This document shows positions 1 to 9,164 of a stretch of DNA of 64,000 nucleotides, piece by piece. This stretch comes from Colwellia sp. 1_MG-2023 (GTDB lineage Bacteria; Pseudomonadota; Gammaproteobacteria; Enterobacterales; Alteromonadaceae), in assembly GCF_030546755.1 (NCBI RefSeq), contig NZ_JAUOPE010000019.1, positions 1 to 64,000 of the forward strand. The letters are read 5' to 3'. A program made the position numbers and the translations under genes. A model generated the notes under the pieces. The model did no database searches and was not told the DNA's origin. It saw only the letters and a program-made list of their open reading frames with translations. The stretch's first letter is position 1. Each line of letters opens with the position of its first letter.

Positions 1-78
1 CCGAACTCAGTAGTGAAATGCGTTAGCGCCGATGGTAGTGTGGGAGTTCCCATGTGAGAGTAGGACATTGCTAGGCTC
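1..78 (+). rRNA. rrf: 5S ribosomal RNA, 3' part
   Basis: The first 78 bases match the 3' two thirds of a bacterial 5S rRNA, with the typical CCGAACTCAG, GCGCCGATGGTAGTG and GAGAGTAGG blocks. The gene begins outside the window, so only this part is seen. It is the last gene of an rrn operon running into the window and is followed directly by a terminator. The 3' end is placed from the closing stem and may be off by a few bases. Confidence 0.95.
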
Positions 79-86
79 CTATTAAG

Positions 87-118
87 AAAGCCCGTTACGA
101 AAGTGACGGGTTTTTTGC
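87..118 (+). terminator. Rho-independent terminator of the rrn operon
   Basis: A GC-rich hairpin (AGCCCGTTAC pairing with GTGACGGGTT) is followed by a T run, ten bases after the 5S end. It fits the terminator of the rRNA operon. Confidence 0.85.
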
Positions 119-211
119 TTATCTGGATTTAATATATCTATCTCAAGTTATACTTTCTATTCGTTAAAACACTACTTTCACTAAAGGAGTAAAATTTTTA
201 ATACTCTTCAT

Positions 212-299
212 AAGTGAAATGCTTAGCGTCGAAGGTTGAAAGTGTGTGGGAGGGTTTTCTGAATAAGGTAAAGATTATTTTCATGAATAATCTTTACCT
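212..299 (+). pseudogene. Decayed 5S rRNA fragment followed by a perfect hairpin
   Basis: Bases 212-258 resemble bases 11-50 of the intact 5S gene upstream. The blocks AGTGAAATGC, TTAGCG, CGA-GGT and GTGTGGGAG occur in the same order with small changes. No complete 5S can be folded from it. It is followed by a perfect 14-bp hairpin (266-279 with 286-299, loop TTCATG). The simplest reading is a relic of a second 5S copy at the end of the rrn operon. The similarity is seen in the sequence; the origin is inference. Confidence 0.5.
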
Positions 300-360
300 G
301 TATTTATAAAAGTCTATTTGAATATTTATAATTAGAAGGCATTAATTAAGTCGTTAATTA

Positions 361-1218
361 TTACTCTGCTTGTTCTGCGTCTCGAATGCGTTCAAGCCGT
401 GCTTGCTCTTCTTCATAAGCGGCTTTTATTTCTTCAATTACCATATCCACATCGGCAGATTCATTATTCTCTTCGAATTTACCTGTTAGGTGAGTTTCTG
501 GAGTCAGCTCACTTTTTTCGTATAGCGCCCACATTTCTTTTGCATAATGGCTTTTAAGTAGATCTGGAGCAAATTGACCATAATATGTGGTCATATTATT
601 AACATCTCGTTCTAGCATTTTACGGGCGTTATTATTTGCCGCAGCATCTACTGCCTGGGGTAAATCAATAATCACGGGCCCGTATTCATCGACTAATACA
701 TTAAACTCTGAAAGATCACCATGAACCACCCCTGCACAGAGCATTCGCATAATATAAATCATTACAATTTCATGATCTTCTCTAGCTTGCTCTGCATCCA
801 TAACAACATCATTTAAACGTGATGCTACATTGCCTTCTTCATCGGTGATTAACTCCATTAATAACACGCCATCAAAACAGCCGTATGGCTCTGGAACGCG
901 TACACCTGCAGTTGCTAAAAGATACAAAGCATCCACTTCGGCATTTTGCCAAGCTTCTTCTTGTTGGCTTCTACCGTATTTAGAGCCTTTTTCCATGGCA
1001 CGGGCTCTGCGGCTATTTCTACTTTTACGGCCTTCTTGATATTGAGCCGCTTTTTTAAAACTACGTTTGTTCGCTTCTTTATATACTTTTGCACAGCGTA
1101 CTTCATCGCCACAGCGAACTGTGTAGACAGTGGCTTCTTTTCCACTCATTAATTGACTGATCACTTCATCAACTAAGCCGTCATCAATCAGAGGTTGTAA
1201 TCGTTTTGGTGTTTTCAT
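361..1218 (-). CDS. RIO1-like serine protein kinase (PA4780 type)
   Basis: This 285-residue protein is a bacterial RIO-family atypical kinase. A flexible P-loop-like SGKEATVY lies near residue 25, the nucleotide-binding lysine in CAKVYKE near 44, the catalytic loop HGDLSEFNVL near 166, and the metal-binding IIDLPQ replaces the DFG of classical kinases. The C-terminus is Glu-rich and helical. Bacterial RIO kinases of this type are common in Pseudomonas and Alteromonadales; their substrates are poorly known. It is a single gene next to the VF530 gene, which is read in the same direction. The family call is firm and the cellular role is open. Confidence 0.92.
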   Translation of the reverse strand: MKTPKRLQPLIDDGLVDEVISQLMSGKEATVYTVRCGDEVRCAKVYKEANKRSFKKAAQYQEGRKSRNSRRARAMEKGSKYGRSQQEEAWQNAEVDALYLLATAGVRVPEPYGCFDGVLLMELITDEEGNVASRLNDVVMDAEQAREDHEIVMIYIMRMLCAGVVHGDLSEFNVLVDEYGPVIIDLPQAVDAAANNNARKMLERDVNNMTTYYGQFAPDLLKSHYAKEMWALYEKSELTPETHLTGKFEENNESADVDMVIEEIKAAYEEEQARLERIRDAEQAE

Positions 1219-1298
1219 TTAATAGCGACACTTAAAGTCAGTTTTGATTAAGGTGATCGTAGAAGACAGTATTGCTGTCTTTCTTAGATTCATTGTGA

Positions 1299-1784
1299 TC
1301 ATTTTGGCGAATTGCTCCAAGGATCAAAAGGCTTGTCTGTATGATAGTCAGTACTTATTTGACGTTGTTTTGTATCAACTTTTTTATGATTTTTATTATG
1401 CTCATTTTTGTTAAATGAGTGATTGTTATTGGTTCGCTTTGTTTTGGGTGTCGGAGCTTGACCTAAAATTAATTGTTTAGGCTCGCGTGGCTTTTGATGA
1501 GCTGGAATAATACGTTGACGAGGCGGAATTTCGTATTGTGTATCATCTGCTTTAGGTAAATTCTTGTAATTATATAAATAAAACCGTTCAATTTTCTCTC
1601 GTGCCCATTCTGTTTTCCGCAAAAACTTTAAGCTAGAAGCGATAGTCGCTCTGTTTTTAAAGCAATTTATATTGGTATATTCCGCTAGTATTTCAAAGCC
1701 GTAGTGACTGACTAATTCATTTAATAAGGTATCAAGTTTTAAACCATGTAATGGGTTGTTTAACTGTTCGTTGTCGGTGCTCAT
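1299..1784 (-). CDS. VF530 family DNA-binding protein with an Asn/Lys-rich tail
   Basis: Residues 8-78 form the small VF530 (DUF2132) domain, recognised by [30 protein letters not shown] and the closing YLYNYK. The founding member from Vibrio fischeri has a helical fold thought to bind DNA; its function is not established. Here the domain is followed by about 80 residues rich in Asn, Lys and Pro that look disordered, so the protein is longer than typical members of around 80 residues. No clear ribosome binding site was seen. Confidence 0.85.
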   Translation of the reverse strand: MSTDNEQLNNPLHGLKLDTLLNELVSHYGFEILAEYTNINCFKNRATIASSLKFLRKTEWAREKIERFYLYNYKNLPKADDTQYEIPPRQRIIPAHQKPREPKQLILGQAPTPKTKRTNNNHSFNKNEHNKNHKKVDTKQRQISTDYHTDKPFDPWSNSPK

Positions 1785-1930
1785 AAATTTATTGAATATA
1801 TTATTAAGTGAATGATTTAATTATATACTGCTGAGCAGTTAAGATCAGAAAATGAAGCAAAATAATAGTTAGATAATTGAGATTAATTCGTTATGCTATT
1901 TTGTATGATAGTTGTATCAGGTTTACAATA

Positions 1931-2947
1931 ATGGGTAATGTGCTAAATCGTATAAAAATTAAACCAACGTTATTCATTCTTTATATTCTGCTATTAAGCT
2001 TTTTATTCATTGGTTGTGAAAAACCTGATGTTTTACGTGCTCATGGTCAACATCAATTGACCTCATCTGCTTTAGTTGACGCTGATATATCAAGTGATGG
2101 TAAATATTCAGTTATTCTAGACGTTAAAAACACCGTTTCACTTTGGCAAAACTCGACTTATTCGCATATTAAACAATGGCCGAGCACTATGTTCACTCAC
2201 CAGCAGTATTATGTGATGTTAGCAAATAACCACCAGTGGCTTGTTGTTGCAGGTAAACACTCGGTTACACTCATTTCGGTAAACGGAAATCTTAAACCTC
2301 TTACTTGGCGAGTCAAAGGTTTTGATCCTGACGCAGAAATTAGCCAAATATTAATTAACTCAATGGGTACGAAAGTTATTATCGGTCTTACTGAAGGCAG
2401 TATCGTTGTTGTAGATATAAGTAATAGTCTGAAATCGCAATTTGCATTACATGATGGTCCCGTTAATCATTTAAATTTTAGTGATAATGAACAAAAACTT
2501 GTCTCAGCTTCACTTGATGGTCAAGTAATAAAGTGGGATTTAGCATCAGGTAAAGTGATTTGGAGCAATGAGCAGCCTTTTAGGATCACTAGCTTGGCAT
2601 TTGATGACTTATCTCAACGATTATTTGTGTCAGATGCCCTAAATAATCAAACGTTTTTCTCTATTAATAAAGGTCAAGAAATTTCATCTTTAAGTTATTT
2701 CGAACGAAATCGTTACTTCAGAGAAGCACTATTTTTATCGAGCGCTAAAAAATTATTAACCTCTTCATCTAAATATCAAATTTCATTATGGGACGTTATG
2801 TCAGGTAAAGAAATCAGTCAGGGTGAAATTAAAGCCTATAATTTTGGCAGTACCGTATTAGATTTTGCTGTAAATGAGAACGATGATGTTCTAACGCTCA
2901 GTTCTGATGCGGTATTAGAGTTATGGCCAGCTTCATTATTTAGGTAA
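1931..2947 (+). CDS. WD40-repeat lipoprotein
   Basis: A protein of about 338 residues starts with a lipoprotein signal (hydrophobic FILYILLLSFLFIGC, cysteine near residue 29). WD40-like blades follow, visible as recurring Asp-Gly-Lys and VSLW, VIKWD, ISLWD and LELW strand ends. It is probably a single beta-propeller anchored in a membrane facing the periplasm. The reading frame is open 18 codons further upstream from an ATG at 1877. The ATG at 1931 is preferred because the signal peptide then has normal length. Such propellers serve as binding scaffolds; no partner is evident. Confidence 0.8.
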   Translation: MGNVLNRIKIKPTLFILYILLLSFLFIGCEKPDVLRAHGQHQLTSSALVDADISSDGKYSVILDVKNTVSLWQNSTYSHIKQWPSTMFTHQQYYVMLANNHQWLVVAGKHSVTLISVNGNLKPLTWRVKGFDPDAEISQILINSMGTKVIIGLTEGSIVVVDISNSLKSQFALHDGPVNHLNFSDNEQKLVSASLDGQVIKWDLASGKVIWSNEQPFRITSLAFDDLSQRLFVSDALNNQTFFSINKGQEISSLSYFERNRYFREALFLSSAKKLLTSSSKYQISLWDVMSGKEISQGEIKAYNFGSTVLDFAVNENDDVLTLSSDAVLELWPASLFR

Positions 2948-3229
2948 GTTATTAACGTTACAATAACTACATAAGAAAAACTTTTCTCTAAATCCTTTAT
3001 TGTTTGCTTGTTTTTTATTTAAACATGCGTGTTTTTTTATCGACCAATAATATTGTGACATCTGTTTTTCAAAATATATAAAAAATAGTGTTAAGGTCAG
3101 TGATAATAAAGGTATATAAATTAACGAACTAACAATACTTGATGGATAAATAACATTTAGGGTTATAGGGATAAAAACGATTAAAGTTGATAACCCTCGA
3201 TAAAGATATTTAATAATGGATAAAAGCAT
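2936..3229 (-). CDS. Small two-helix membrane protein, unknown
   Basis: This 97-residue protein is not recognised. It has two hydrophobic segments (about residues 8-32 and 36-55) and a basic C-terminal part with a Cys-x-x-Cys (LCSYC). The ATG at 3229 is chosen over one 13 codons upstream because GAGGG lies just before it. Its end overlaps the end of the convergent WD40 gene by 12 bases. Function unknown. Confidence 0.5.
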   Translation of the reverse strand: MLLSIIKYLYRGLSTLIVFIPITLNVIYPSSIVSSLIYIPLLSLTLTLFFIYFEKQMSQYYWSIKKHACLNKKQANNKGFREKFFLCSYCNVNNLPK

Positions 3230-3354
3230 AATTCCCTCTAACTTCACTTCAGTAATTGATTGATGCAAGCATGTTAGTGGTAATTTAGGTGAGTTTCAAA
3301 AGGATTATATTCACACTAAAGATGAATGTGATTCATCTATTTATTAATTGAAGT

Positions 3355-4266
3355 TTAAACATTTGAATCGATCATATTAGGTGACTTTATTAACCAATTT
3401 AAGAAACATTGAATATCATGTCGGTCTTTGTCTTCTTCACGGTAAACTGCGTAAAGAGCCCGACCAAAAGGAACTGTTTGATTAAAAGGATCGATTAACA
3501 CCTTTCGGTTTATTAATGAGTTTTCTATTGGTATTAGAGCCAAACATAGCCCTAGTCCTTGTTCTGCGGCATGTAATGATGATTCATAACTGTTAAAAGT
3601 TAAATTATGCTCTACAGTAATTTTTTCGAGTCCGGAAGCTTCAGCCCAGGTTTGCCAAATGTTATCCATACTCGTTAAATCAATTAACGGAATATCTTTT
3701 ATTTGCTCTATCGATGTTAATTGGTGCTTATCGGCAAATTCTTGAGAGCATAAAGCTGCAACTTTAATATCAACAAGCTTTTTCATGCTTACATTCGGCC
3801 AATCTCCGTTGCCTATTCTAATGGCTAAATCAAAGTCTTCGTAGCGAAAATCAGTGAGGTCTAACCCTGTTTCAATGCGAATACCTATCTCAGGATGTGC
3901 TTGTTGGAATAAGCCTAACTGAGGCAAAATGACATTTGTTGCCATGGTTGCAAACGTTGAAATTTTAAGATTTGGGGATAAGTATTTGCGTTTTACTGCC
4001 TTTGTACCTTGTTCAATTTGATCTAGCCCTTGTTGAATATAATTTAAATACAATTTACCGGCTGAATTTAATTTTACTCCTCTGCTTTTTCGAATAAATA
4101 AAGGCGTTCCAATGTATTCTTCTAAAGATTTGATTTGGTGACTGACTGCTGAAGGTGTTAGAAAGAGTTCTTCGCTCGCTAACTTAAAGCTTTCCAAGCG
4201 CGCGGAGGATTCAAATATCGAGAGTAAATGTAGGGGAGGGAGTTTTTTAGCTTTAGGATTAGCCAC
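3355..4266 (-). CDS. LysR-family transcriptional regulator (GcvA-like)
   Basis: At 303 residues it has normal LysR length. The winged helix-turn-helix covers residues 10-70 (FKLASEELFLTPSAVSHQIKSL), followed by a periplasmic-binding-like effector domain from about 95 to 295. The N-terminus (LPPLHLLSIFESSARLESF) resembles the GcvA subgroup, which often controls amino acid metabolism. The gene diverges from the small lipoprotein gene across a 240-bp gap, but no target can be assigned. Confidence 0.88.
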   Translation of the reverse strand: MANPKAKKLPPLHLLSIFESSARLESFKLASEELFLTPSAVSHQIKSLEEYIGTPLFIRKSRGVKLNSAGKLYLNYIQQGLDQIEQGTKAVKRKYLSPNLKISTFATMATNVILPQLGLFQQAHPEIGIRIETGLDLTDFRYEDFDLAIRIGNGDWPNVSMKKLVDIKVAALCSQEFADKHQLTSIEQIKDIPLIDLTSMDNIWQTWAEASGLEKITVEHNLTFNSYESSLHAAEQGLGLCLALIPIENSLINRKVLIDPFNQTVPFGRALYAVYREEDKDRHDIQCFLNWLIKSPNMIDSNV

Positions 4267-4507
4267 AATTGAATTCCATTTAAATTAAGCAAGTAAAAAG
4301 TAACGTCTGCATTTTTACCATAGTATGCTTGATAATGTGAATGTTATTGATGAATTTAATTTATCTATTAATCATTCGTTTTATTTATGTTAACCATTAA
4401 AGCTCACAAGCGTTAGTGATTTCTGTTTAGGTAAAGGTTCGTGTGTTTTTATTGGTATTTAGATATTCTTTGTGACACATTATTTATCAATTAAACGAGG
4501 AAACTAA

Positions 4508-4699
4508 ATGGCACATTTTACCCTTAAAATCACTTTTCTTTTTTTAATACTAATCTTACAAGCTGGTTGTACTGTCGTTACAGCAACCGTTGGTGTTGCG
4601 TCTGCTGTGGTGGGAGGGGCGATTGAAGTGGTTGATACAGTAACCCCTGATATTCTGGACGATGACGATGACGAAGAAGATGAACAAAATAAACATTAG
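4508..4699 (+). CDS. Small acidic lipoprotein
   Basis: This 63-residue protein starts with a signal peptide and the lipobox LQAGC (cysteine at 21). A short Ala/Gly/Val segment that could insert in a membrane (glycine-zipper-like) follows, then a strongly acidic DDDDDEEDE tail. A good ribosome binding site (GAGG) precedes the ATG. Similar tiny lipoproteins are common in Alteromonadales and have no known function. Confidence 0.8.
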   Translation: MAHFTLKITFLFLILILQAGCTVVTATVGVASAVVGGAIEVVDTVTPDILDDDDDEEDEQNKH

Positions 4700-4975
4700 C
4701 ATTCATTTTACGGTTATACACCTACACCTGAAGATAAACTGGAGCTTTCATTAATCTTAAGTTTTTAACCTTATTTTTACTGTTTGTTTTATCTTTAAAT
4801 AATGCAAATATTGCTTGGTTTTAATGATTAACGCTATGCTTTTTCTTTATTTATTTTTCACTGTTTTTTCGTTTAGGCATTCAATAAAGCTGAAATAGTT
4901 CTGATTGAAAATCCACTTTTTAAACGCTAAACTCTCGAAAAATTACCCATCCAGATTCGAAAATGAAGGCAGTAC

Positions 4976-5902
4976 ATGAATAAACAGCACGTTTACCCTA
5001 TAGGTAAGCCAGGTGAAGCTTGGGGAAAGGAAGAAAAGCAGCAATGGTTTGAGCTTCAATCAATAAAGCGTTCCTACCACGATGACGTTATAACGAAAAT
5101 TAATGACTTAGCGAATAATTTTGAGATCGAACAATATGGTGCTTTGCCTATTGATGAAAACCGTTACCCCTTGTTTATCTTAAAAAGTAAAACATTTGAT
5201 CCTGCTAAAAAAACAGTGCTGGTAACGGGCGGCGTGCATGGATATGAAACCAGTGGAGTTCAAGGCGCTTTATTATTTGCAAAAGAACATGCACATCGAT
5301 ATGAGTCAACTTTTAATTTTCTTATCGTGCCGTGTTTGAGTCCATGGGGATATGAAACTATTAACCGCTGGAATCCTAATGCTATTGATCCGAACCGGTC
5401 TTTCTATAAAAACAGTCCTGCTGAAGAGTCTGCTTCTTTAATGTCTTACCTAGAATCGTTAAAGGTAACCTTAATTGCTCATTTTGATTTACATGAAACC
5501 ACTGATTCAGATAACGCTGAGTTTAGACCTGCACTAGCTGCTCGTGATGCAACTGTTCACGATAATTGGAATATTCCTGATGGCTTTTATTTAGTGGGTA
5601 ACACACTTGAACCTCAAGCTGAGTTTCAAAAAGCGATTATTGAGAACGTTTCAAAAGTCACTCATATTGCAGAGGCTGATGAAAATAACCAATTGATTGG
5701 TAGTCCAGTGACTCAACACGGGGTGATTAATTATTCCGCCAGAAAATATGGTTTATGTATGGGGTTGTCCGACGCTAAATATGTTACGACGACTGAAGTG
5801 TATCCAGATAGTCCATCCGTAAGTAGTCAGCAATGTAATGTCGCTCAAGCGGCCGTAATAACCGGTGGATTAGAGTATATTTTATGCCATGAAACTCTTT
5901 AG
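4976..5902 (+). CDS. M14-family zinc carboxypeptidase
   Basis: This 308-residue cytosolic protein belongs to the M14 metallopeptidase / succinylglutamate desuccinylase-like superfamily. The zinc-binding HxxE pair is in GGVHGYETSG (about residues 83-92) and the third ligand histidine in HFDLHETTD (about 167). The N-terminal block YPIGKPGEAWG is typical of the subgroup. There is no signal peptide. It likely removes a C-terminal residue from small peptides or conjugates; the substrate is unknown. A GAAGGCA ribosome binding site supports the start. Confidence 0.85.
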   Translation: MNKQHVYPIGKPGEAWGKEEKQQWFELQSIKRSYHDDVITKINDLANNFEIEQYGALPIDENRYPLFILKSKTFDPAKKTVLVTGGVHGYETSGVQGALLFAKEHAHRYESTFNFLIVPCLSPWGYETINRWNPNAIDPNRSFYKNSPAEESASLMSYLESLKVTLIAHFDLHETTDSDNAEFRPALAARDATVHDNWNIPDGFYLVGNTLEPQAEFQKAIIENVSKVTHIAEADENNQLIGSPVTQHGVINYSARKYGLCMGLSDAKYVTTTEVYPDSPSVSSQQCNVAQAAVITGGLEYILCHETL

Positions 5903-6019
5903 GCTCTAGAGTAATAAGAGCGTTTTGTTGATTTAACGCACGATATAAACGTATTAGCGCTTGATAATACAACTAAACATGGTATTTTCCATTTAATTTA
6001 TTTTATAGAGAAAAAGTTT

Positions 6020-6592
6020 ATGCCTAAGGCAAGTGATATTAAAAAAAATGCAGCAATTGAACACAATGGTAAAGTATTAATTGTTAAAGATATTGAACGT
6101 TCTGTCCCGCAAGGAAGAGCAGGTGGTAGTTTATATCGTATGAGAATGTACGATGTAGTCACTGGCGGAAAGGTTGATGAAACCTTTAAAGATTCAGAAA
6201 TGCTTAACTTTGCTGATTTAAGTCGCCGTGCGGCAATGTTCTCATATATTGATGGTGACGAATACGTATTCATGGATAATGAAGACTATACGCCTTATAA
6301 CCTAAATAAATCATCTATTGAAGATGAAGTGGTGTTTATTACTGAAGCGACAGAAGGTTTGTCTGTTATTCTTGTGGATGGTTCGCCTGTAGGTGTTGAT
6401 GTCCCTGCTAGCGTGGAACTTGAAATTATTGAAACAGACCCATCAATAAAAGGTGGCTCTGCAACTGCTAGAACCAAGCCTGCTATTTTATCAACGGGTT
6501 TAACGGTGCAAGTTCCTGAACATATCTCGACCGGTGATAGAATTAAAATCAATACTGAAGAGCGTAAATTTATGGGACGTGCTGATAAATAA
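6020..6592 (+). CDS. efpL: Elongation factor P-like protein EfpL (YeiP)
   Basis: This 190-residue paralogue of EF-P has a KOW-like N-terminal domain and two OB domains. The tip of the first domain reads SVPQGRAGG, with Arg33 in place of the modified lysine of EF-P, which is diagnostic of YeiP/EfpL. Family knowledge: EfpL binds the ribosome and relieves stalling at proline and some other sequences. It stands alone and ends in a strong terminator. Confidence 0.96.
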   Translation: MPKASDIKKNAAIEHNGKVLIVKDIERSVPQGRAGGSLYRMRMYDVVTGGKVDETFKDSEMLNFADLSRRAAMFSYIDGDEYVFMDNEDYTPYNLNKSSIEDEVVFITEATEGLSVILVDGSPVGVDVPASVELEIIETDPSIKGGSATARTKPAILSTGLTVQVPEHISTGDRIKINTEERKFMGRADK

Positions 6593-6623
6593 TTATTGCG
6601 TAAAGTTTACTGTGAAATCTTCA

Positions 6624-6660
6624 AAAAAAGGATATATCTATTATAGATATATCCTTTTTT
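6624..6660 (+). terminator. Rho-independent terminator after efpL
   Basis: A long AT-rich hairpin (AAAGGATATATCTA pairing with TAGATATATCCTTT, three-base loop) flanked by A and T runs. It can work in both directions, so it may also serve the convergent membrane-protein gene that ends at 6681. Confidence 0.85.
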
Positions 6661-6680
6661 GCTTAGAACATGCAAAAAAT

Positions 6681-7535
6681 CTAATGGCTAGCCTTGTAAA
6701 CATTAAAGTTTATTTGTTCTACTTTTAAACGGCCTAATAATGCACCGATACTAAACAGAGCCATTACTTGAAAATACAGACTGTTAATTAATATCTCAAC
6801 GTAATTCAATTCATAAATATTCACCCAGGAATGCATCATTAAGTAAATAGTCATAAAAATGCTAATAAAAACAAAAGAAGTAAATACAAACGCTGTTTGC
6901 TTATTTCTTTCATGCTCACTCTGATAAGGATCTCGTTTTTTACCGTATAAATTTGCCATCGCTATAATAGTAAATAAAACATTCACTAGAGTAACCGTCG
7001 CAATTTTTATACTTGCATCACTATTAAAGGTGAAATCACTTAGATACAGTTCAAAAAGTATAAAAATGAAATAGGTAAATACGACTAAACCAACGTGATA
7101 AGGCGATACAAAGTTAAATACCCGTCTAGGTTGAAGAACTGCTTTCCTATTGCTTTGGCTATATTGGTTACGCATTAATTTTAGATGCTTATGACCTAAT
7201 ATTTCTAATATAAATAATGGCAAAAATTGAACCATACCAAAGAGTAAAGGTAAATCATCTAATATGTTTAAGTGTTGTTTAAAGTCTGTAACGACATAAG
7301 CGAAATAAAAAATAAGCCCTAGACCGAAAAATGCAAACAGCCAATTAACAGCTAAATAAATATTCTTTATTGTATTGATGCGTTTGCTTGGAACTGGGTA
7401 TAGCTTAGGAAACTCATGTTCCGGGCAATGAGTTAGCACGTAATTAATGCGTTTAACAACTTGCTTGGGATAAAAGTACGAAATTAACCATACTTGGCTA
7501 ATTAATGCTAAAAGTATAATAACTATTATGCTCAT
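6681..7535 (-). CDS. Seven-helix membrane protein paired with a GntR regulator
   Basis: This 284-residue protein has about seven hydrophobic helices and a cytoplasmic loop between helices 1 and 2. I do not recognise a known family. It lies nine bases downstream of the YtrA-type regulator and is surely co-transcribed with it. YtrA regulators normally control ABC transporters or membrane proteins encoded in the same operon, so this protein is the likely target. No catalytic motif is visible. Confidence 0.75.
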   Translation of the reverse strand: MSIIVIILLALISQVWLISYFYPKQVVKRINYVLTHCPEHEFPKLYPVPSKRINTIKNIYLAVNWLFAFFGLGLIFYFAYVVTDFKQHLNILDDLPLLFGMVQFLPLFILEILGHKHLKLMRNQYSQSNRKAVLQPRRVFNFVSPYHVGLVVFTYFIFILFELYLSDFTFNSDASIKIATVTLVNVLFTIIAMANLYGKKRDPYQSEHERNKQTAFVFTSFVFISIFMTIYLMMHSWVNIYELNYVEILINSLYFQVMALFSIGALLGRLKVEQINFNVYKASH

Positions 7536-7544
7536 GATTGTTCC

Positions 7545-7922
7545 TTAATGTTTGTTGTTCATCACGTTAGTGAAAGCTTTTCTAATTTCAGAATCAGTTG
7601 CCCCTGATGTTCTTAGTAATGACACTGTTTCTGCCAATTTTGTTGTGATCCAATGGTTAATATCAAAGTTTGTATGGTGGATTGCTTCTTCATGAATAAA
7701 TGTTCCTCTATAACCTTTTGATTTTATGACTGAATCTCTTTCCAATAATTGATATGCCTTAGCGACAGTTTTGCTATTTATATCCAAATCATTGGCTAAT
7801 TGCCGAATTGACGGTAGCGCATCACCCGGTTTAATTTTTTCTGATTGTACGGCTGATTTAATTTGCTCTACTAGTTGTGCAAATATTGGTAGCGAATCTT
7901 CAATATTAATTTCAATATCCAT
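7545..7922 (-). CDS. GntR-family regulator, YtrA subfamily
   Basis: This protein of about 125 residues has an N-terminal GntR winged helix (PIFAQLVEQI, LPSIRQLANDLDINSKTVAKAYQLLE) and only a short helical tail, as in the YtrA subfamily that lacks a ligand domain. The ATG at 7922 is preferred over a GTG two codons upstream because GAGTG lies at a good distance. It heads a two-gene operon with a membrane protein and has a palindromic candidate operator just upstream, so autoregulation is likely. Confidence 0.9.
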   Translation of the reverse strand: MDIEINIEDSLPIFAQLVEQIKSAVQSEKIKPGDALPSIRQLANDLDINSKTVAKAYQLLERDSVIKSKGYRGTFIHEEAIHHTNFDINHWITTKLAETVSLLRTSGATDSEIRKAFTNVMNNKH

Positions 7923-7935
7923 AATCACTCATGTT

Positions 7936-7965
7936 AGTTGTTCCATTCGATGTAATGGTACAACT
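7936..7965. promoter_or_regulatory. Palindromic candidate operator for the YtrA-type regulator
   Basis: An inverted repeat (AGTTGTTCCAT, eight-base spacer, ATGGTACAACT; 10 of 11 positions pair) lies 14 bases upstream of the regulator start. Position and symmetry fit the autoregulatory sites known for YtrA-type repressors. Binding is inferred. Confidence 0.55.
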
Positions 7966-8068
7966 GGTTTTTTGGTTTTGCAAGAAAAACTCTAGATAAA
8001 CTGTGAGAACAGCTCATTCATGCTATAAGTGATTTATAATATTGGTTTTAATGTTTAAAGGAAGGCAA

Positions 8069-9025
8069 ATGGCGGGTTCAAGCTTATTAGTCCTAATTGA
8101 TGATATTGCGACAGTTTTAGATGATGTTGCTATTTTGTCTAAGGTTGCCGCGAAAAAGACTGCGGGTGTGTTAGGTGATGACCTTGCCTTAAATGCCGAG
8201 CAAGTATCAGGAGTTAAAGCTGAAAGGGAGCTTCCGGTAGTATGGGCGGTTGCAAAAGGCTCATTGCTAAATAAATTGATTTTGGTACCTGCGGCGTTAC
8301 TTTTAAGTGCTATTTATCCTCCCTTAATTACCGTGCTAATGATTTTGGGGGCTTTGTTCTTATGCTTTGAAGGAGCAGAAAAAATTAGCCATAAATTTTT
8401 TTTAAACCATGACGATGCTAAAACTAAACATATTGAAAAACTTAAACATATAGCCGATAAAAATGTCGATTTAGTGGCATTAGAAAAAAATAAAATTAAG
8501 GGAGCAATTAGAACAGACTTCATTTTGTCGGCAGAAATTATTGTGATTGTATTAGGCTCAGTGACAGAAGAGCCTTTTCAGACTCAAATTTTAGTACTTT
8601 CTGGTTTAGCTATTGCATTCACCATCGGTGTTTATGGTTTTGTTGCTGCCATAGTTAAACTCGATGATTTAGGGTTATATTTATTACGAAAATCAGTCTC
8701 AGGAAGGTTTAATACATTGCAACGAAGTATTGGGCGAGGAATATTAATATTTGCTCCTTTATTGATGAAAACTTTAACGGTAGTTGGCACAATTGCGATG
8801 TTTCTTGTTGGTGGTGGAATTTTAGTTCATAGCTTTACTTGGTTGCATCACAACCTTGAGTCTTTTGTTCAATGGTGCCATAGCTTTGGTGGGAGATTAA
8901 CCGATATTGTTATGCCTTTTATCTTTGAAGGCTTTATAGGGTTACTTGCGGGATTATTTATTTATATGATGTTTTTCAGCTTTGCTAAAATGAAGTCACA
9001 ACGGCATTTTTCAAAAAGTAATTGA
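8069..9025 (+). CDS. DUF808 family inner-membrane protein (YedI-like)
   Basis: This 318-residue protein opens with MAGSSLLVLIDDIATVLDDVA, the DUF808 signature, and has several membrane helices (around residues 70-105, 145-195, 235-265 and 285-312). The ATG at 8069 follows AAGGAAGG and matches family starts; an ATG nine codons upstream is less likely. The family is widespread in Proteobacteria (E. coli YedI) and has no established function. Monocistronic. Confidence 0.88.
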   Translation: MAGSSLLVLIDDIATVLDDVAILSKVAAKKTAGVLGDDLALNAEQVSGVKAERELPVVWAVAKGSLLNKLILVPAALLLSAIYPPLITVLMILGALFLCFEGAEKISHKFFLNHDDAKTKHIEKLKHIADKNVDLVALEKNKIKGAIRTDFILSAEIIVIVLGSVTEEPFQTQILVLSGLAIAFTIGVYGFVAAIVKLDDLGLYLLRKSVSGRFNTLQRSIGRGILIFAPLLMKTLTVVGTIAMFLVGGGILVHSFTWLHHNLESFVQWCHSFGGRLTDIVMPFIFEGFIGLLAGLFIYMMFFSFAKMKSQRHFSKSN

Positions 9026-9164
9026 GTGCTAGAGTTATTATTAAAAAAATAATGTTCTAGAAATAAGTTCTTTATTAGCTATCATTTAAAATACAGCGTA
9101 AAATACTCAACCTATCCTTAAGGCTATTTAAGGGTCTTTTGCTTATTTTATTGACAGGATTTAC

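Noticed and set aside
4508-4699. Small acidic lipoprotein as an entericidin-type toxin
   Set aside because: Only the lipobox and short length agree; the acidic tail is not an entericidin feature and no antitoxin partner is seen.
8314-8523. Antisense and shadow frames within DUF808 and many other genes
   Set aside because: They lie inside well-supported genes, have no ribosome binding site and no recognisable motifs.
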